A DNA stretch of 60,870 nt from NCBI RefSeq assembly GCF_004359215.1, contig NC_090613.1, positions 2,983,414-3,044,283 of the forward strand, read 5' to 3'. The notes beneath the pieces were generated by a model. That model was not told the origin of the DNA. It saw only the letters and a program-made list of their open reading frames with translations, and ran no database searches. Source of the DNA: Bremia lactucae. Lineage: Eukaryota > Oomycota > Peronosporomycetes > Peronosporales > Peronosporaceae. The position numbers and the translations under genes were made by a program. This document shows, in pieces, positions 1-10,441 of this stretch; positions within the stretch are counted from its first letter, which is position 1; every line of letters begins with the position of its first letter.

Positions 1-506
1 GTAGGGGTACCACGAGGACTTTTCTTACGATGGCTTACGCCACCGTCGTCACCTTGCACAGAAACACGTGCAGGTGATCGTATGGGAGACCGTACGAAAG
101 ATCGTACGGGCGATGAGGGATCATCCTCATCGTCGGAACCAAATAGACTGTTCACACGTCTATCGGAATGAGCCGTCTCATTCGAAGGCTCATAATCAGC
201 CGCCTGACGGGTATCAGGCGACTGTTCCATCCTCCCCGAGTCGGCCATTTCGTCCGACTCGCACTCATAATCGACCTCTAAAGAGGGGTCGTACTCACGT
301 GGTGAATCACCACGTGCACTCGCAACACCAAGTGTTGTGCGAGTGGAAGACACTACGGTAGACGGAACGTCTACCGCAAGAGATAACAATGCGTCACCCG
401 CGGCTGCACGAACCGCAGCCGAAGGTTCAACACTATCCTCACCCCGCATGAATTGTTCCTTCATGCGATGGAATTTAAAATGATGGATCTGACCAATCAA
501 AATCAT
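1..506 (-). CDS. family A antisense accessory ORF (aORF), N-terminal part, runs off the window
   Basis: An uninterrupted minus-strand frame of about 168 codons, open to the window edge, lies between the pol side and the 3' LTR of a plus-strand family A element, so it is antisense to that element. The start may be the ATG at 506 or the one at 464. The protein is hydrophilic, with an acidic cluster (GSDDEDD) and Ser/Pro/Arg repeats (SPVRSFVRSPIRSP), and ends in a segment (QGDDGGVSHRKK) that matches the minus-strand frames starting at 12779 and 40128. Those later copies are broken at this point by an inverted LTR piece; this one is not. I do not recognise the family. Nuclear or nucleic-acid binding is only a guess from the basic/acidic composition. 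Confidence 0.6.
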   Translation of the reverse strand, partial: MILIGQIHHFKFHRMKEQFMRGEDSVEPSAAVRAAAGDALLSLAVDVPSTVVSSTRTTLGVASARGDSPREYDPSLEVDYECESDEMADSGRMEQSPDTRQAADYEPSNETAHSDRRVNSLFGSDDEDDPSSPVRSFVRSPIRSPARVSVQGDDGGVSHRKKSPRGTP

Positions 507-570
507 TTTAAAAATTAAGTGGTCATTTAGCGACCACTCCACCTAATGACATTCAGAGTGATTGTCGTTT

Positions 571-580
571 AAGGGAGGGG
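571..580 (+). promoter_or_regulatory. polypurine tract of family A element
   Basis: AAGGGAGGGG followed by TGA directly abuts the LTR start TGTAAC. The same tract sits before the LTR at 13579 and, damaged, before the one at 40942. It would prime plus-strand DNA synthesis. Confidence 0.75.
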
Positions 581-583
581 TGA

Positions 584-1033
584 TGTAACGGGGTGTATCG
601 TTACATGAAATTAACAATAAAAGATTGTTAATTAATATTATCCAAAAGGTAGATAATATTTGGAGGAAATTACTTTAAATAGTAATTTCCTGAATTCTTA
701 TCCATAAATAGGTATAGACCATTATGTCTATTTATTCCGCAGACTAATCAGCTGTAGAAGTAATCAAAGAGAGTTACGAGATAAGATAGATAAGAATTCA
801 TTTACATGTTTAGTATTAGTTTATAGTTAAGACAACATTTACAAAGATAGATTAACAAAGACACTTAACTATATTAATACAGTTTTCATTTTACCCTCTT
901 AAGCTAACTTGCCTTAAGAGAAGTCTTCCTCTATACGTACAGTGTACGTTACTTAACGAAGGCACCACTCACAACTGAAGCAGTGTGAAGTGGACTTGTA
1001 CTGAAACAGTACAAGTCGCAGTGCCCCGTTACA
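584..1033 (+). repeat. family A LTR, subtype I (3' LTR)
   Basis: The 450-bp repeat begins TGTAACGGGGTGTATCG and ends GTGCCCCGTTACA. It is the 3' LTR because a purine tract and the aORF region precede it and no primer site follows. What follows is family B gag sequence starting mid-gene, so this element inserted into a family B copy. Subtype I is recognised by CCGCAGACTAATCA in the middle; subtype II has CCGCGGTCCAGTCAGC. The last 40 bp contain an 11-bp-arm hairpin (993-1003 with 1007-1017). Confidence 0.9.
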
Positions 1034-1860
1034 CTGCTGGTACTAAGACGCACAGCAAGATGACCTCCTTCCTGAAGGGTGATGGAAGAACGATCGTGCA
1101 AGACACATGAGCTCTGCATCGATTACTGAGGGTTCGGGGAATGTAGGAGCGCAGTAGGGGTTGGATGCCCTACTGACGCAGACTTTAAAGTTACACCTAA
1201 ATTCCGAGTTATAGAACAAATCGGTAGCCAAGTCCCGAGGTTCCGAAAGTTCAGAACTCAGCCCTGCTGGACTATAGCGCTCGAGTACGAGGCTATGACC
1301 ATGGGATGACCCTTCTCGTGGAGTCGGGTGCATCACAGAATTTTGAGGAGCTCGCGGTTATAAACCAGAAAATGGCGATTTATTTGTCGCTTTGCCAGGA
1401 TGGCAAGCAAGAAGATGCGACCGTTTGTTAAACGAACGGTGCGCTCGCAAAATCTGAAGGAGTTCAAATTGATCTCGCCTTCAGTTTTAGTGACTTTTCC
1501 TTTAGAGAGAAGTCCACGGTGCTAGATTTGAAGAGTCCCTATGACCTCATCCAAGGCACGCCATGGTTGGCAAGACACCAGCCATAAATAGACTGGCGTA
1601 CACGCAAAGTTGCAAATTCTACGCAGGACACTCGAAAAAATGTGCTACTGCGTAAGGCTTATGCAACTGATGTCGTGTCCAGCACAGTTGAAAGAATCGA
1701 CACAAAGTCAGGTGACTTAAAGTCCTACCCAGCTCGGAGAGCCTGGTGTAGTGAGAAAAATGGTGACAATTATTTAAGCGTCCAATGAGCTGCACAGAGC
1801 CTATATCCTGTGGCTGTAAATAGCAAGCTGACAAAAAGTCTAGCGTCGGAAGATTCGGCT
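1034..1860 (+). pseudogene. family B gag end and protease remnant
   Basis: The sequence aligns by eye with 52890-53700 and 59300-60100 of the two tandem family B copies. It opens inside the gag zinc-knuckle tail, exactly at the LTR of the invading family A element. A retropepsin core is readable near 1300-1345, but the catalytic triplet reads E-S-G-A-S instead of D-S-G-A-S, which should abolish activity. Further on, a PWLARHQP-like motif around 1560-1590 corresponds to the PWLAKYQP flap region of the 53.4-kb copy. Stops and frameshifts interrupt every frame. Confidence 0.75.
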
Positions 1861-3125
1861 CAGAATCTAGAGCGTGGTGCGGTTGGAAGGGGTGCGTTAG
1901 CCGAGCATGGGCACCTACTTCCAGGTCAAAGGTCGTGGTGATTTTGAAAACGAGTATTTCAAAGGCGAGTCAGAACGAATATCCTTTGAATCAGTCCTGG
2001 CTAAAGAAGAAGGGCCTTCGAATGAGGTGTTTGAAGGTGGCAAAGACTAAATGGCGGAGGCATCCTCAATTGAGGTGCCCCAGCACGTGTTGGAACATGC
2101 GAGGAGATAGTAAAGCTCCCAGAGATGTCTGGGTCTGTTCCAGTTCGGACTCAGGAAGGAGAGATCCACGAGGTAGTCGCACCATTTTCAGAGAGAACAT
2201 GACGGACTGACGGTTGCTCAGAAATAAATAAACGATTTGCAGCTCAAGGCTGGGATGCCTTGAAAGACAGCTCATTTTTTTTGGAATTATGTGAAATAAC
2301 CGTGATGCGTTCCCAGAAGAAGAGCCGAGCCGCCTACCGGCCGATAGGGGAATTGGGCACGAAATTGATTTGTAACCTGGCACCAAGTATTGTGTGACCA
2401 GACAATGGCCGTTGTCGAAGGAGCAAGCCGATAACATCCATGAGTTCTTCGACAAGCCCAAGCGGGACATGTACAGGAAAGCAAGTCTCCTCACTGCATC
2501 CCGACCTTCTGTGCGCCCAAGGTCATAGGTGGGTGGCGCGGGGTTCACGCTTACAATAAGCTGAACACGGCCACTATACCGGCGTAAATGTCAATCTCGC
2601 TGAAAAGTGTCTGGTTAAACTCCAAGGGAAAGTCAACTATCTATTCCGCATCAAGCTTATAAGATGCTTACTAACAGGTACTCATGCGAGAGTCCGAATT
2701 GGCTAAACCGGAAGTAAGCATCCCAATCGGTATGCTTTGGGAGCTGCTTGTGATGTATTAAGGTTTAAAAAACGCACCGGCGACATTCAACCAGCGATAT
2801 ACGTCAGCACCGTGCATATGCACCTCATTAATTTGACGATGATGTATTCGTGCATAGTAGGGACGAGGACGGGCTGAGCGCGATAGAGTCGCACAAACAT
2901 CATTTGGACGCTGTGTTGCAGACTTTGGGGGACGCCCAATTGCTCGTCAACATGCAAAAGTTCGTCATAGAGTTCCCGAGATACCAGTGCTAAGCTGCAT
3001 CGTAGGCACACAGGGCCAACGAGCAGACCCATTGAAGGTAAAGGCTGTCAATGAATGGTCAATCTAACGACACATACACGTGAAGGTTTTGCGCCAATTT
3101 CCAGGACTCTCTAATTACTTGCATA
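1861..3125 (+). pseudogene. family B protease-RT linker and reverse transcriptase remnant
   Basis: Decayed homologue of 53700-55060. Recognisable pieces in shifting frames are the GTKYCVTRQWPL entry of the RT at about 2380-2412, the palm motif F-D-D-D-V-F-V-H-S-R at about 2833-2865 (catalytic aspartates still present) and LRQFPGLSNYL at about 3090-3120, where family B similarity stops. RNase H and integrase are missing; the next sequence belongs to a reversed A' element, so the copy was cut there by insertion or deletion. Confidence 0.7.
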
Positions 3126-3249
3126 TGTGTGACAGAGAGTACTGAAATATCTATCTTTCTGTAACTTTGTACTTTTTCGTTTTATGTCAGTTCTGACTTT
3201 ATATTGCGCATGGTTTTGAAACAAGTGCGTGTAGCCAGTGAAGCCGCAA

Positions 3250-4760
3250 GCCAGCAGCTGTATGGTTCAGTGTAGCAGCTAGTGATGCAAATGTTTTAGA
3301 AGACGCTATTGCGTCTACTGTGGAGAGTTCGTCACACCCAACTCCGATTGAAGGTGAGGCACGAGTCGGCGTCATCGCCCGACTCTGTAGCAACTGGCAA
3401 GGCCTCCGACTCACCGGACCACGTCCGTTGAACCTATGGATTCTTACGTGACATCCAAAGAGGTGATGAAGAAGTTGTTTAACACTTTGTCAGACAAAAT
3501 TTGTGCGGAGTCACCTTGTGATGGCGTCATGGACGACGATAACTCAGGTGAGGTTAGTACGAATCACAAGGTGCGAAATGATTGTAAAGGTCACTTCGGT
3601 AAGCATACTTCTGTGGTGCTTGAATTCATAATTAGGGACGAAGTGATCCTAAGGATCGCTCCGAGAGTAATGTTAGCGTGAACTTTAACATTGGTTCAAC
3701 GGGAGAGGGACCACAATTCCTAGCGGTTAGCTCCCGAACAGAATCCTTGGTTGCCCTCTTCGGACATCTTAACTGCTTGGTCTGGTATGACAAGCGATCG
3801 CTACAAATTTACGTTATTCGACTCATCCAGGCTTCACAAGTCTGGTGAGGACCAAACGGAATTCTTCATCGATACCTTTTTTCCGGCATCGATGGTACAC
3901 ATTTAAGCGGGCAAATGATGTCACTCCTTTGCTCGAAGCTTGGAAGATTTCGTTCAGAATGTGCAAGACCTGGCTTTGCCCGGTTCGAAAAACGACCGTA
4001 GTCGGTGCTCGCTATAAGCTGCACCGTTTGACCAGAGATGCAGGTTGACCTTGCCTCTCCTGAAAAGTGTTCATATCCCTGCCAGTTTAAGCGTGCAGGA
4101 AATGCTTCAAAGGAGGCATACTCCCTAAGATATTCTCATTGGAGGACGTGCATCTCTTGTAATATGCGCGAAAAGATTGAGAATCTCCAATCTTTTATGA
4201 GCGCAGCACTCGTTCTCTGATGGACATTCGTCGAGGAGGATCTCTTCGCACTGCCATGCGAGACCCGGAACATCCATCATCAGTTGAGAATAAGGTTCCC
4301 GACTATCATGCGAGGGTCGATACCCTCACCAACGAACGAGATAACTCGTTCGAAACCCTTCACCTCACGGTGATTCAAGAAGTGTCCAACTGGGAAACGA
4401 CTCTCACCACTAAAATCCGTCAAAGGATGTGGAGGGGAAGGAAAAATCGGAGTCGCTTCATTCGCTGAACTCGAGTCATCACCGTGACTTGGATCACGTC
4501 CTCCGGTATTTACGGGAGGACGTTAATCAGAAATGATCCCATCGTCGTGAGTTAGCGGTGACGGTCGACGGTGTTTTTCGGTACCAGTTGAAAAATTAAG
4601 CGCAAGTGCGGTTGATCAACTGGCGAAAGAACAAAGTCACCAGTCCCTTTTGAACGAGCTGGTGACAGCTCGTCAGTTGATCGTTTGGTTCGTGAGAACC
4701 AGACCCGAGACTTTCATGCTTCAGCTCGGAACCATCAGGCTTTAGCAGACACCTTAGTCG
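3250..4760 (+). pseudogene. aORF homologue of the A' element
   Basis: Plus-strand frames here are antisense to the minus-strand A' element, the same relative orientation as the aORF of other family A copies. Matching blocks, read across frameshifts, are: a Ser/Pro/Glu-rich start; an ATG stretch at 3436-3681; a block (RLAPEQNPW) at about 3730-3760 matching VTEKKPWFLP of the 12.7-kb copy; FFIDTFF...LLEAW at 3860-3940 matching YYLDAFF...LMQAW; and GARYKLHRLTRDAG at 4005-4048 matching GAKYRLHRLSREAG. The rest (4220-4468) is Arg/Glu/Asn-rich and helix-like. Function unknown. Sharing across divergent copies suggests the frame was selected for at some time. Confidence 0.6.
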
Positions 4761-4772
4761 GTTGAGGGGTGA

Positions 4773-5180
4773 TTAGAAATCGGAAGTAGCCTCGTACTGA
4801 TGGTACCAGCGGAGACGACCGACATTAAATGTAGGATGCGTACGCATCCTACGAGGCAGCTCGTTCGTGTACGCATTGCCTTGGCGGTGCAGTACACGAC
4901 ACGGTCCGCTATACCTGGGCAGTTGTTCATTACTCCTCACATTCCTCACTTCATGTTTTAATAGGTTTACCGTTTTTGTCAGAGTTCTGTTTTTGTCGGT
5001 CAGCAGTTTTGGCAGGTTTACTGTAGACAGTAAGATTTTTCCTGTCAGAGTTTCGTTTCTGTCGAAATGGACCACTGCTTCTCTAGTCAGCAGAAATTTT
5101 CCTGCTGCCTCGGTTTTGTTTCTGTCTTCAGTGCGATTGGTGAGCACTGCAACGATGTCATTCTCCAGCATCGAAAACAA
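4773..5180 (-). pseudogene. A' integrase C-terminal (GPY/F) region
   Basis: The 135-codon frame contains SGPCRVLHRQGNAYTNELP and RRMRTHPTFNVGRLRWYHQY, the GPY/F module of chromoviral integrases (canonical GPF/Y...Y.L.LP...H..F.V..L). It matches 20840-20970 of the 15.6-kb element. A lysine/threonine-rich stretch around residues 50-80 (KNRTLTKTVNLLK) is not seen in other copies and may be a local expansion. Integrase core lies to the right, frameshifted. Confidence 0.7.
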
Positions 5181-5252
5181 TTATATGAGTGAGAGCAATA
5201 ATTGTTCAAACTAATGTTATTGCTTTCGATGCTGAGTCTTTCTACATCGTTT

Positions 5253-6130
5253 TCAGGTCAGTAATATCATTATTGCTATTACTGAGATGTTCACTTCAAT
5301 GTTTATTAGATCAAAATTGGTTTTCTTCGCATTGACCGTAGGGTCAATGCGTGATAAGCAAGAGCTAGATTGTTCTTTGCTCAAGCGAATCCCCCATTGA
5401 ACAAGAGTTACTCTCAAACAAGGTGGGTATACATCGATGGCGTAAGCCATCACAAAAACGGTGTATGCTTTGAAATTGCATGCACTGAATTGTTGATGGC
5501 AAATTCTTTGAACGGCAAGAACTCGCTCCAACTCGATTTATAGTGGACGTATCCGCGAAGTATCTCTTTGTGGACACAATTTGCACCTTTTGTCTGCCAA
5601 TAAGTATCAAGAAGGTCATAAGTTGACAACTTATTCTGTATTTCAAGTGATTTGAGCGCATAGTCTAAATATCGTGTCAACAAAGACACGAGCACAGCCA
5701 GCCTTCGGCTGTAATCGACTTCAGTACTGCAGCAAGATGTACAATTTTGCTGACACGATCAACAAAAATAAGAATACCATTATTCTCGTATCTATCGACT
5801 GCCCATACTCTGCCAGAACAGGCAGAGGTTGTAATGGAGCACGGGATGAAGCAGTGGGCTTCACTCGTTGACAAACTTCGCAAGCACGTATGTACTTGCG
5901 GACGAACTCATACTGGCGTGGCTAGTAGAAGTCGCGACTTATAGTGAGATAAATCTTTTCACGTCCACGACGACCACTTATTGGTGCATCTTGGCACTCA
6001 TACGTGATGCGTAAACGCAAGTCAATTTAGTGGAACGACGACACGAGGTGTGCCGCCAGCAATGGTTGTGTAATGCAAGCCATTGCGTGTTGCGTATCGA
6101 TCTGTTGAGGATCGATACAATTTCGACGAT
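5253..6130 (-). pseudogene. A' integrase zinc-binding and core domain
   Basis: From right to left, fragments match the A-family integrase: RYATRNGLHYTTIAGGTPRVVVP (split here by frame changes), the HHCC end ACEVCQRVK at about 5880-5910, NNGILIFVDRVSKIVHLAAV at about 5720-5780, and EFAINNSVHA at about 5475-5505. The catalytic block around the second aspartate is lost in a rearranged stretch near 5560-5690. Many stops; not functional. Confidence 0.65.
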
Positions 6131-6179
6131 CTTTACAAAATTTGTTTTGATAATTTTTAAAGGAAACTCATCAACCCAT

Positions 6180-6870
6180 TAATAGCTTATATTCTTGATA
6201 GGCTCTTCTGACGTCTTCAAGTAATGCTGACGACAGAAAACTTTAGTGACATTAGGCTCACTATTGATTGTTGCAACAGTGGGCTTATCCTCATTGTTGT
6301 TTTGCGCGGCCAGCTCAAAATAGGGCGGCGCGAAAGGCATCAATGACAACATTAAGTCGTCCTGGATTTACTCAACGAAGAATTTATACTTCGCGAAAAA
6401 AGACAACAATCTCTCCATTCTTTGTGAGAGGTGTGGACTGTTTACGGCCGTGCGTAAAGATGCGTGGTCTGTATAACAATAACCGGTCTGTCTCCTAAGA
6501 GGTAGACCCTAACGTTAGCCAGTGCATTTTTCATGGCTGTGGGCTCCTTATCATGCACTTGATAATTGCTGTCAGCTGGTTGAAGCTGACACGACTGATA
6601 TCAGATGACGCGCTCTGCGCCTTCTGTGTCATATTGATCATCGTATAGCCAATTGCAAAATCGCTGGCGTTACAGACCACATGAAATGGTCTGTCTTGGT
6701 CCGCAATTGCCAGGATTGGCGATTGCATCAAGTTTGGCGTGATACCCTCAAAGGAACGCTGACTATCAGCGCTCCCTGATACCTCACACTTTTCTTAAAC
6801 AACGAAAAAAGATGTACTGTCATTTCGGCGTATTCGCGTGAGTATTTGTGCAATTACGCCGCTAAGCGAG
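6180..6870 (-). pseudogene. A' RNase H domain
   Basis: The minus strand reads LHKYSREYAEMT at the right (connection region), then SPILAIADQDRPFHVVCNASDFAIGYT (the first RNase H aspartate in CNASDFA), AMKNALANVRVYLLGDRP, and in another frame the tail equivalent to RWLSFFAEYNFSV. Order and spacing match 36880-37430 of the 33.2-kb element. Several frameshifts. Confidence 0.7.
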
Positions 6871-7095
6871 AGGCAAGATGGTTGTCTTTCTTCGCTGATT
6901 GAACTTCTCCGTGTGATATTAACCAGGACGACTTAATGTCGTTGCTGATGCCTTTCGCGCCGACCTGACTTTGAGCCGGTCGCAAAACAGCATTGAGGAT
7001 AAGCCATTTTTACCACAATAAGTCTTTCATCATCAGCATTACTTGACGACGTTAGAAGAGCCTATCAAGAAGATAAGATCCTTATAAGGTTGATA
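6870..7095 (+). repeat. inverted extra copy of the RNase H tail inside the A' element
   Basis: On the plus strand this piece reads ARWLSFFAD, then LNVVADAF and TLEEPIKKI in shifted frames, i.e. the RNase H tail and integrase linker. The same part exists on the minus strand at about 6190-6430. The piece replaces the RT palm (the YxDD region), which should lie here. It is best explained as an inverted duplication with deletion. Confidence 0.55.
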
Positions 7096-7680
7096 ATCGG
7101 TGCGAAATCCCGCACGGATCTCAACAAATTGGTTACACATCTGTTAAATGTCGCATGGGCATTACTAAATCCCTGTGGCATGACTATCCACTCCCATAGC
7201 AGTCCGCTCGGGATGCTTACTGTGTGAACGGGATATATTGTTCACGCCAAAGGATCTGAATGATTCCATCCATCAAATCCGTTGACGAAAAGACAGTACT
7301 CTTTGAAATACTATCAATGATTACGTCTTTTCGTAGTATCGGCTTTTGAGCCGATACCGTTGCAGCGTTCAATTTATTGAATGCATGCACAATCCGCCAT
7401 TATCCTGCTGCTTTACGCTCACAGAAGGTCGGAGAGCAATGTGGGGAAGTTCGTTTCCTCACATGGCTCGCTGCTAAGCGATCGGCAAAGAATTTGTCGA
7501 TCGTTAATACTTGTTCACGAGGCAATGGCCACTATTTATGACATAGTTTTTCAAACTTTGAATCAGGTCAATTTCGTGTCGAGCGGCTTTAAACTTAAGC
7601 GACTAGCACGGTACGGACTTAGGGAATACATCCTTGAATTCGATCGTTCTTTTTTTTAAGGATTTGTCTTCGAAGACTAC
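7096..7680 (-). pseudogene. A' reverse transcriptase N-terminal half
   Basis: Minus-strand fragments correspond to 18560-19050 of the 15.6-kb copy: a GHCLVNKY-like entry near 7520, the LNAATVSAQKPIPRKD region near 7330-7380 and GLLWEWIVMPQGFSNAHATFNRCVTNLLRSVRDF (split by frame changes) down to about 7095. The palm with the catalytic aspartates is absent, cut away at the inverted piece to the left. Confidence 0.6.
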
Positions 7681-7685
7681 TAAGA

Positions 7686-8114
7686 TTAGGACGTGAAACG
7701 TTCAATCCGAGTATTCTCATTGAGGAAATTTTCGTCCATCGATGAGGTGCTGAGAACCCGCTTGTTCTCTGCAATTACTAGTGCCGACCGAATATCGGCC
7801 ACGTAGTTGTCATCTGCGACAAGTACGCAGATCTGCTTGAATTTGCCACTACGCAGATCACGCAAGAACCGTTTTGGTTCAAGAGTTTCAATTGAGTTAT
7901 CTCCAAAATTAACTTCGGAGGCGCTATGAGATGAAGTGTATAAGCGCCTACACTTGATACATTGTATACTAAGACATTTTAATATTTCAATTTCTTCTTC
8001 CGAACCTTTTTGCAAAGATACCTGGGAACCTTTGACCACAGGGTTCTGGAAATTTATTCTCACAGATTGTTGGGGACTTATTCCCTCAAGTTTTATTTGG
8101 GGAGCATCTTCCAC
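7686..8114 (-). pseudogene. A' protease-RT linker segment
   Basis: The 142-codon open frame matches the linker of other A copies: LEPKRFLRDLRSGKFKQICV here against LEPKPFLRYLQCGKIKQICV at about 18265-18330, and NYVADIRSALVIAENK against DYVTDIRSAVIFVENE. No known domain is visible; in this family the segment joins protease and RT. Its upstream end at 8114 is the breakpoint of a 1.2-kb inversion, so it is disconnected from its own gag-protease part. Confidence 0.65.
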
Positions 8115-8124
8115 AACTACCTAT

Positions 8125-9325
8125 ACTTGCGGCTGCGTGTCCAGAGTGGGAAGAACTAGAGTCGCTAGACCAAGCGACCTCCATAGCGGAATAGGAGGAC
8201 TTTAGGCTTAAGCAGGCTTTCGTCCACTCTGGTGCTTATCGTCCTCCGAGACGACAAGAAAATGGAGGTCCAGAACCTATGAACCTCACGTATGAAGAGA
8301 GCAAGAAACCTCGTTCATCAAATTACAAACAATTACAGAAATGTAAATCGTTGTATAAAGACGGAATACTACGCCTATGAGTGTTGTACCCCCCGCTGAG
8401 TACCTAAAAACACTGAGCGAAATGACCGACCTCCCGCTAGGTGCTGCGGCGAGCGCGATTCTAGAGCTGTGGCGAAATTGCAACGGCGAGGTGGATCGCC
8501 AAAAAGCGATCGGAGTCAGTAGGTGCGGAGCGCCCTACTGATCGAGCAACGGCAACATAATTTACAGGCCATTTGACGAAAGTTTCTCCTCACACACACA
8601 TTGTGTATGACTGCCCGAGGTGATGAGGTTACCCTCATCACCTTGAAAATAAAAGTGTCAAACATATTGGCTCATAAGTCCCTTGTCGATAGTAAGCCGT
8701 CAATCAATTTTTTTCGACGCCAATCGCTAGAAGATCGCAGGCTCAAGTTCGTTGAGTGCAATATATTTCTCACGAAAATGACAGTGCGCCTAGCAACAGG
8801 CGTATCTGTTAAAGTAAATAAACGTGTAGCTGGTATTCAATACACGTTAAGGGTAAACAGTATGATGATGATTTCATAGTATTTGATTTGGATGACAGAT
8901 TTGATGTCATCTTAAGATTGCCATAGCTCAGAAAGTACGAGCCATGCATAATTTGGAAGCATCAAGCCGTGACGATTCCTGTCTCTGTTCATCAGAGGGT
9001 CATCTGATGAACGTCTTGGAGCATTACCAAGAGTGTGAATGTCCTACGAGGGAGTGCGATGGTCTCACTTCTGAGTCGGTCGTTTGCACGACTGCACAAG
9101 ACCTCAGTGTGAAACTCAACACACTGTGGAGTTATATCCCGACGGCTGTGCAAAAGCACAAGCAGCGTCGAAGTTTGACCACTAGAGTAAGTTGAGTGGT
9201 AAGAAACAAGGGTGCTTGCTTGGAAAGAAACATCCAAGAAAATATTCAACGCCTGTAGATAAGTGGCATTGCAAAAGTCCCAGATCGACTGGAGAGTCGA
9301 TCGTCGAGGATCCCAGCCGGAATAG
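8125..9325 (+). pseudogene. inverted gag C-terminus and protease block of the A' element
   Basis: This block runs on the plus strand although its element runs on the minus strand. Left to right it carries the gag tail (equivalent to 16850-17100), the zinc-knuckle region, and a protease frame (8601-8879: VTLITLKIKV, SLVDSKPSINFF, QSLEDRRLKFVECNIF) matching 17330-17540. The retropepsin triplet is D-S-K where the 15.6-kb copy has D-C-G. It ends with a stretch like 17700-17990. Gag resumes on the minus strand just right of 9325, and the linker continues on the minus strand just left of 8115, so the block was flipped in place. Confidence 0.65.
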
Positions 9326-9640
9326 GTGGGTCTTAACAGGTTCGTCTGCAAGACCTTTTATAAACACAGTTATCTGTGTTTGTTCATATATTGGATGACT
9401 AACGATACAACCGACCAGGGTATCGTGCATGGCAGCATGTTATTCATCTTTTGTAGAGTGAACAAAATAGCGCTAACGGCTGGCCCGCCTACGGCGGAGA
9501 TCACGCGTCCGACGGCTCTCTGAATTCAGTGAACATATCACGCGTTGCGTGAAATGTGGATAGCCTTCTTGTGGGGCTTAAAATCTCCTTCCTTCTTCAT
9601 CCGATATGTCCATGTTAGATGGAAATGCGTGGGCTGTTGA
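9326..9640 (-). pseudogene. A' gag fragment
   Basis: The frame ending near 9325 reads CIVSHPIYEQTQITVFIKGLADEP, matching SCTTNNPVHEHTLIKVFMQGLTDGP at 16750-16830. This is the end of the retrotransposon gag core. Upstream codons towards the primer site are heavily decayed and shorter than in other copies. Confidence 0.55.
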
Positions 9641-9643
9641 ACG

Positions 9644-9663
9644 GACCACAAAGTGCTACCAGG
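9644..9663 (-). promoter_or_regulatory. primer-binding site of the A' element
   Basis: Directly inside the LTR the minus strand reads CCTGGTAGCACTTTGTGG. TGGTAGCAC would pair with a tRNA ending GUGCUACCA, the pattern expected for an initiator-Met tRNA with an AGCAC acceptor arm. The tRNA identity is inference. Confidence 0.6.
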
Positions 9664-10170
9664 TGTAACGGTACCTTTCACTAGTACTGGTAAGCACTAG
9701 TTGACTTTACACTGATTACAGTGAAGGTTAGGTGCTTCGAAACTTCACGTACCAAGGGCACAGAGAAAGGTTCCTAAGTAGCTAAGGGTTTGAGCTACCA
9801 AAGGTAAGTCAATGGATTCAGAATTAGGGAAAAGTAAAACTGTATTAATATACTGAAATCCTACGTAACGATCTTCTATCTACTGATTGACTTTATTGTT
9901 TTAATAGCAAACTATATATATCGCCTACTTGCGCGCCGGACTATCGTTACTAATAACGATTGGCGGGGTTGATTTAAATTTAAATTTACCAAGCAATACA
10001 ACTAATGTTTTATTGCGTCAATAAAGCCAAATTTGATAATATTGGAACTATTTTGTCAGAGTTAATAATGATAATAGTTTTCTCCCTTCTTTGTTTATAT
10101 CGTCTAATTGAATAAATATTGAAAACTTTTATATAGAAAATTACATTTTTTGACCAAACACCCCGTAACA
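9664..10170 (-). repeat. A'-type LTR (5' LTR)
   Basis: The 507-bp sequence starts, on the minus strand, TGTTACGGGGTGTTTGG and ends GGTACCGTTACA, followed by the primer site. It shares a central block (TTTGGTAATA, GACGYAATAARACATTAGTT) with the plus-strand fragments at 10198, 10442 and 33001. Confidence 0.7.
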
Positions 10171-10197
10171 CTGTAAGTAACACACAATTTTTTATAT

Positions 10198-10441
10198 TGT
10201 AATGGGGCGTTTTGTTACATAAATTTATTTCCTATAAGAAAAAAAAATATCTTATGAGAGAAATTCAATATAGAAGTACAAAATTATTATCCATTCATTA
10301 TTTTTTGACAAAGATAGGCACATCATTACCATATTTGGTAATAATGACGTAATAAGACATTAGTTCTATTGATTGGTTAATTTAAGTTTAGATCTACCAC
10401 CGCCAATCGTTTCAAGACAGGCGCCATATATATATAATAAT
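10198..10441 (+). repeat. A'-type LTR fragment
   Basis: It begins TGTAATGGGGCGTTTTGTTACATAA and continues with the ACATTAGTTCTATTGATTGG block of the A' LTR, then breaks off at the next LTR head. Its 3' half is missing. Confidence 0.55.

Larger units (their letters stand above)
3200..10170 (-). mobile_element. A' element: divergent, rearranged family A retrotransposon
   Basis: Read on the minus strand the order is 5' LTR (9664-10170), primer site, gag, protease, linker, RT, RNase H, integrase, GPY/F tail. The aORF follows on the opposite (plus) strand. No 3' LTR is visible at the left end, where the element abuts a family B remnant. Two internal inversions (about 8125-9325 and 6870-7095) break the coding order. 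Protein similarity to the other A copies is clear but far from identical, so this is an older subfamily with its own LTR type. Confidence 0.8.
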
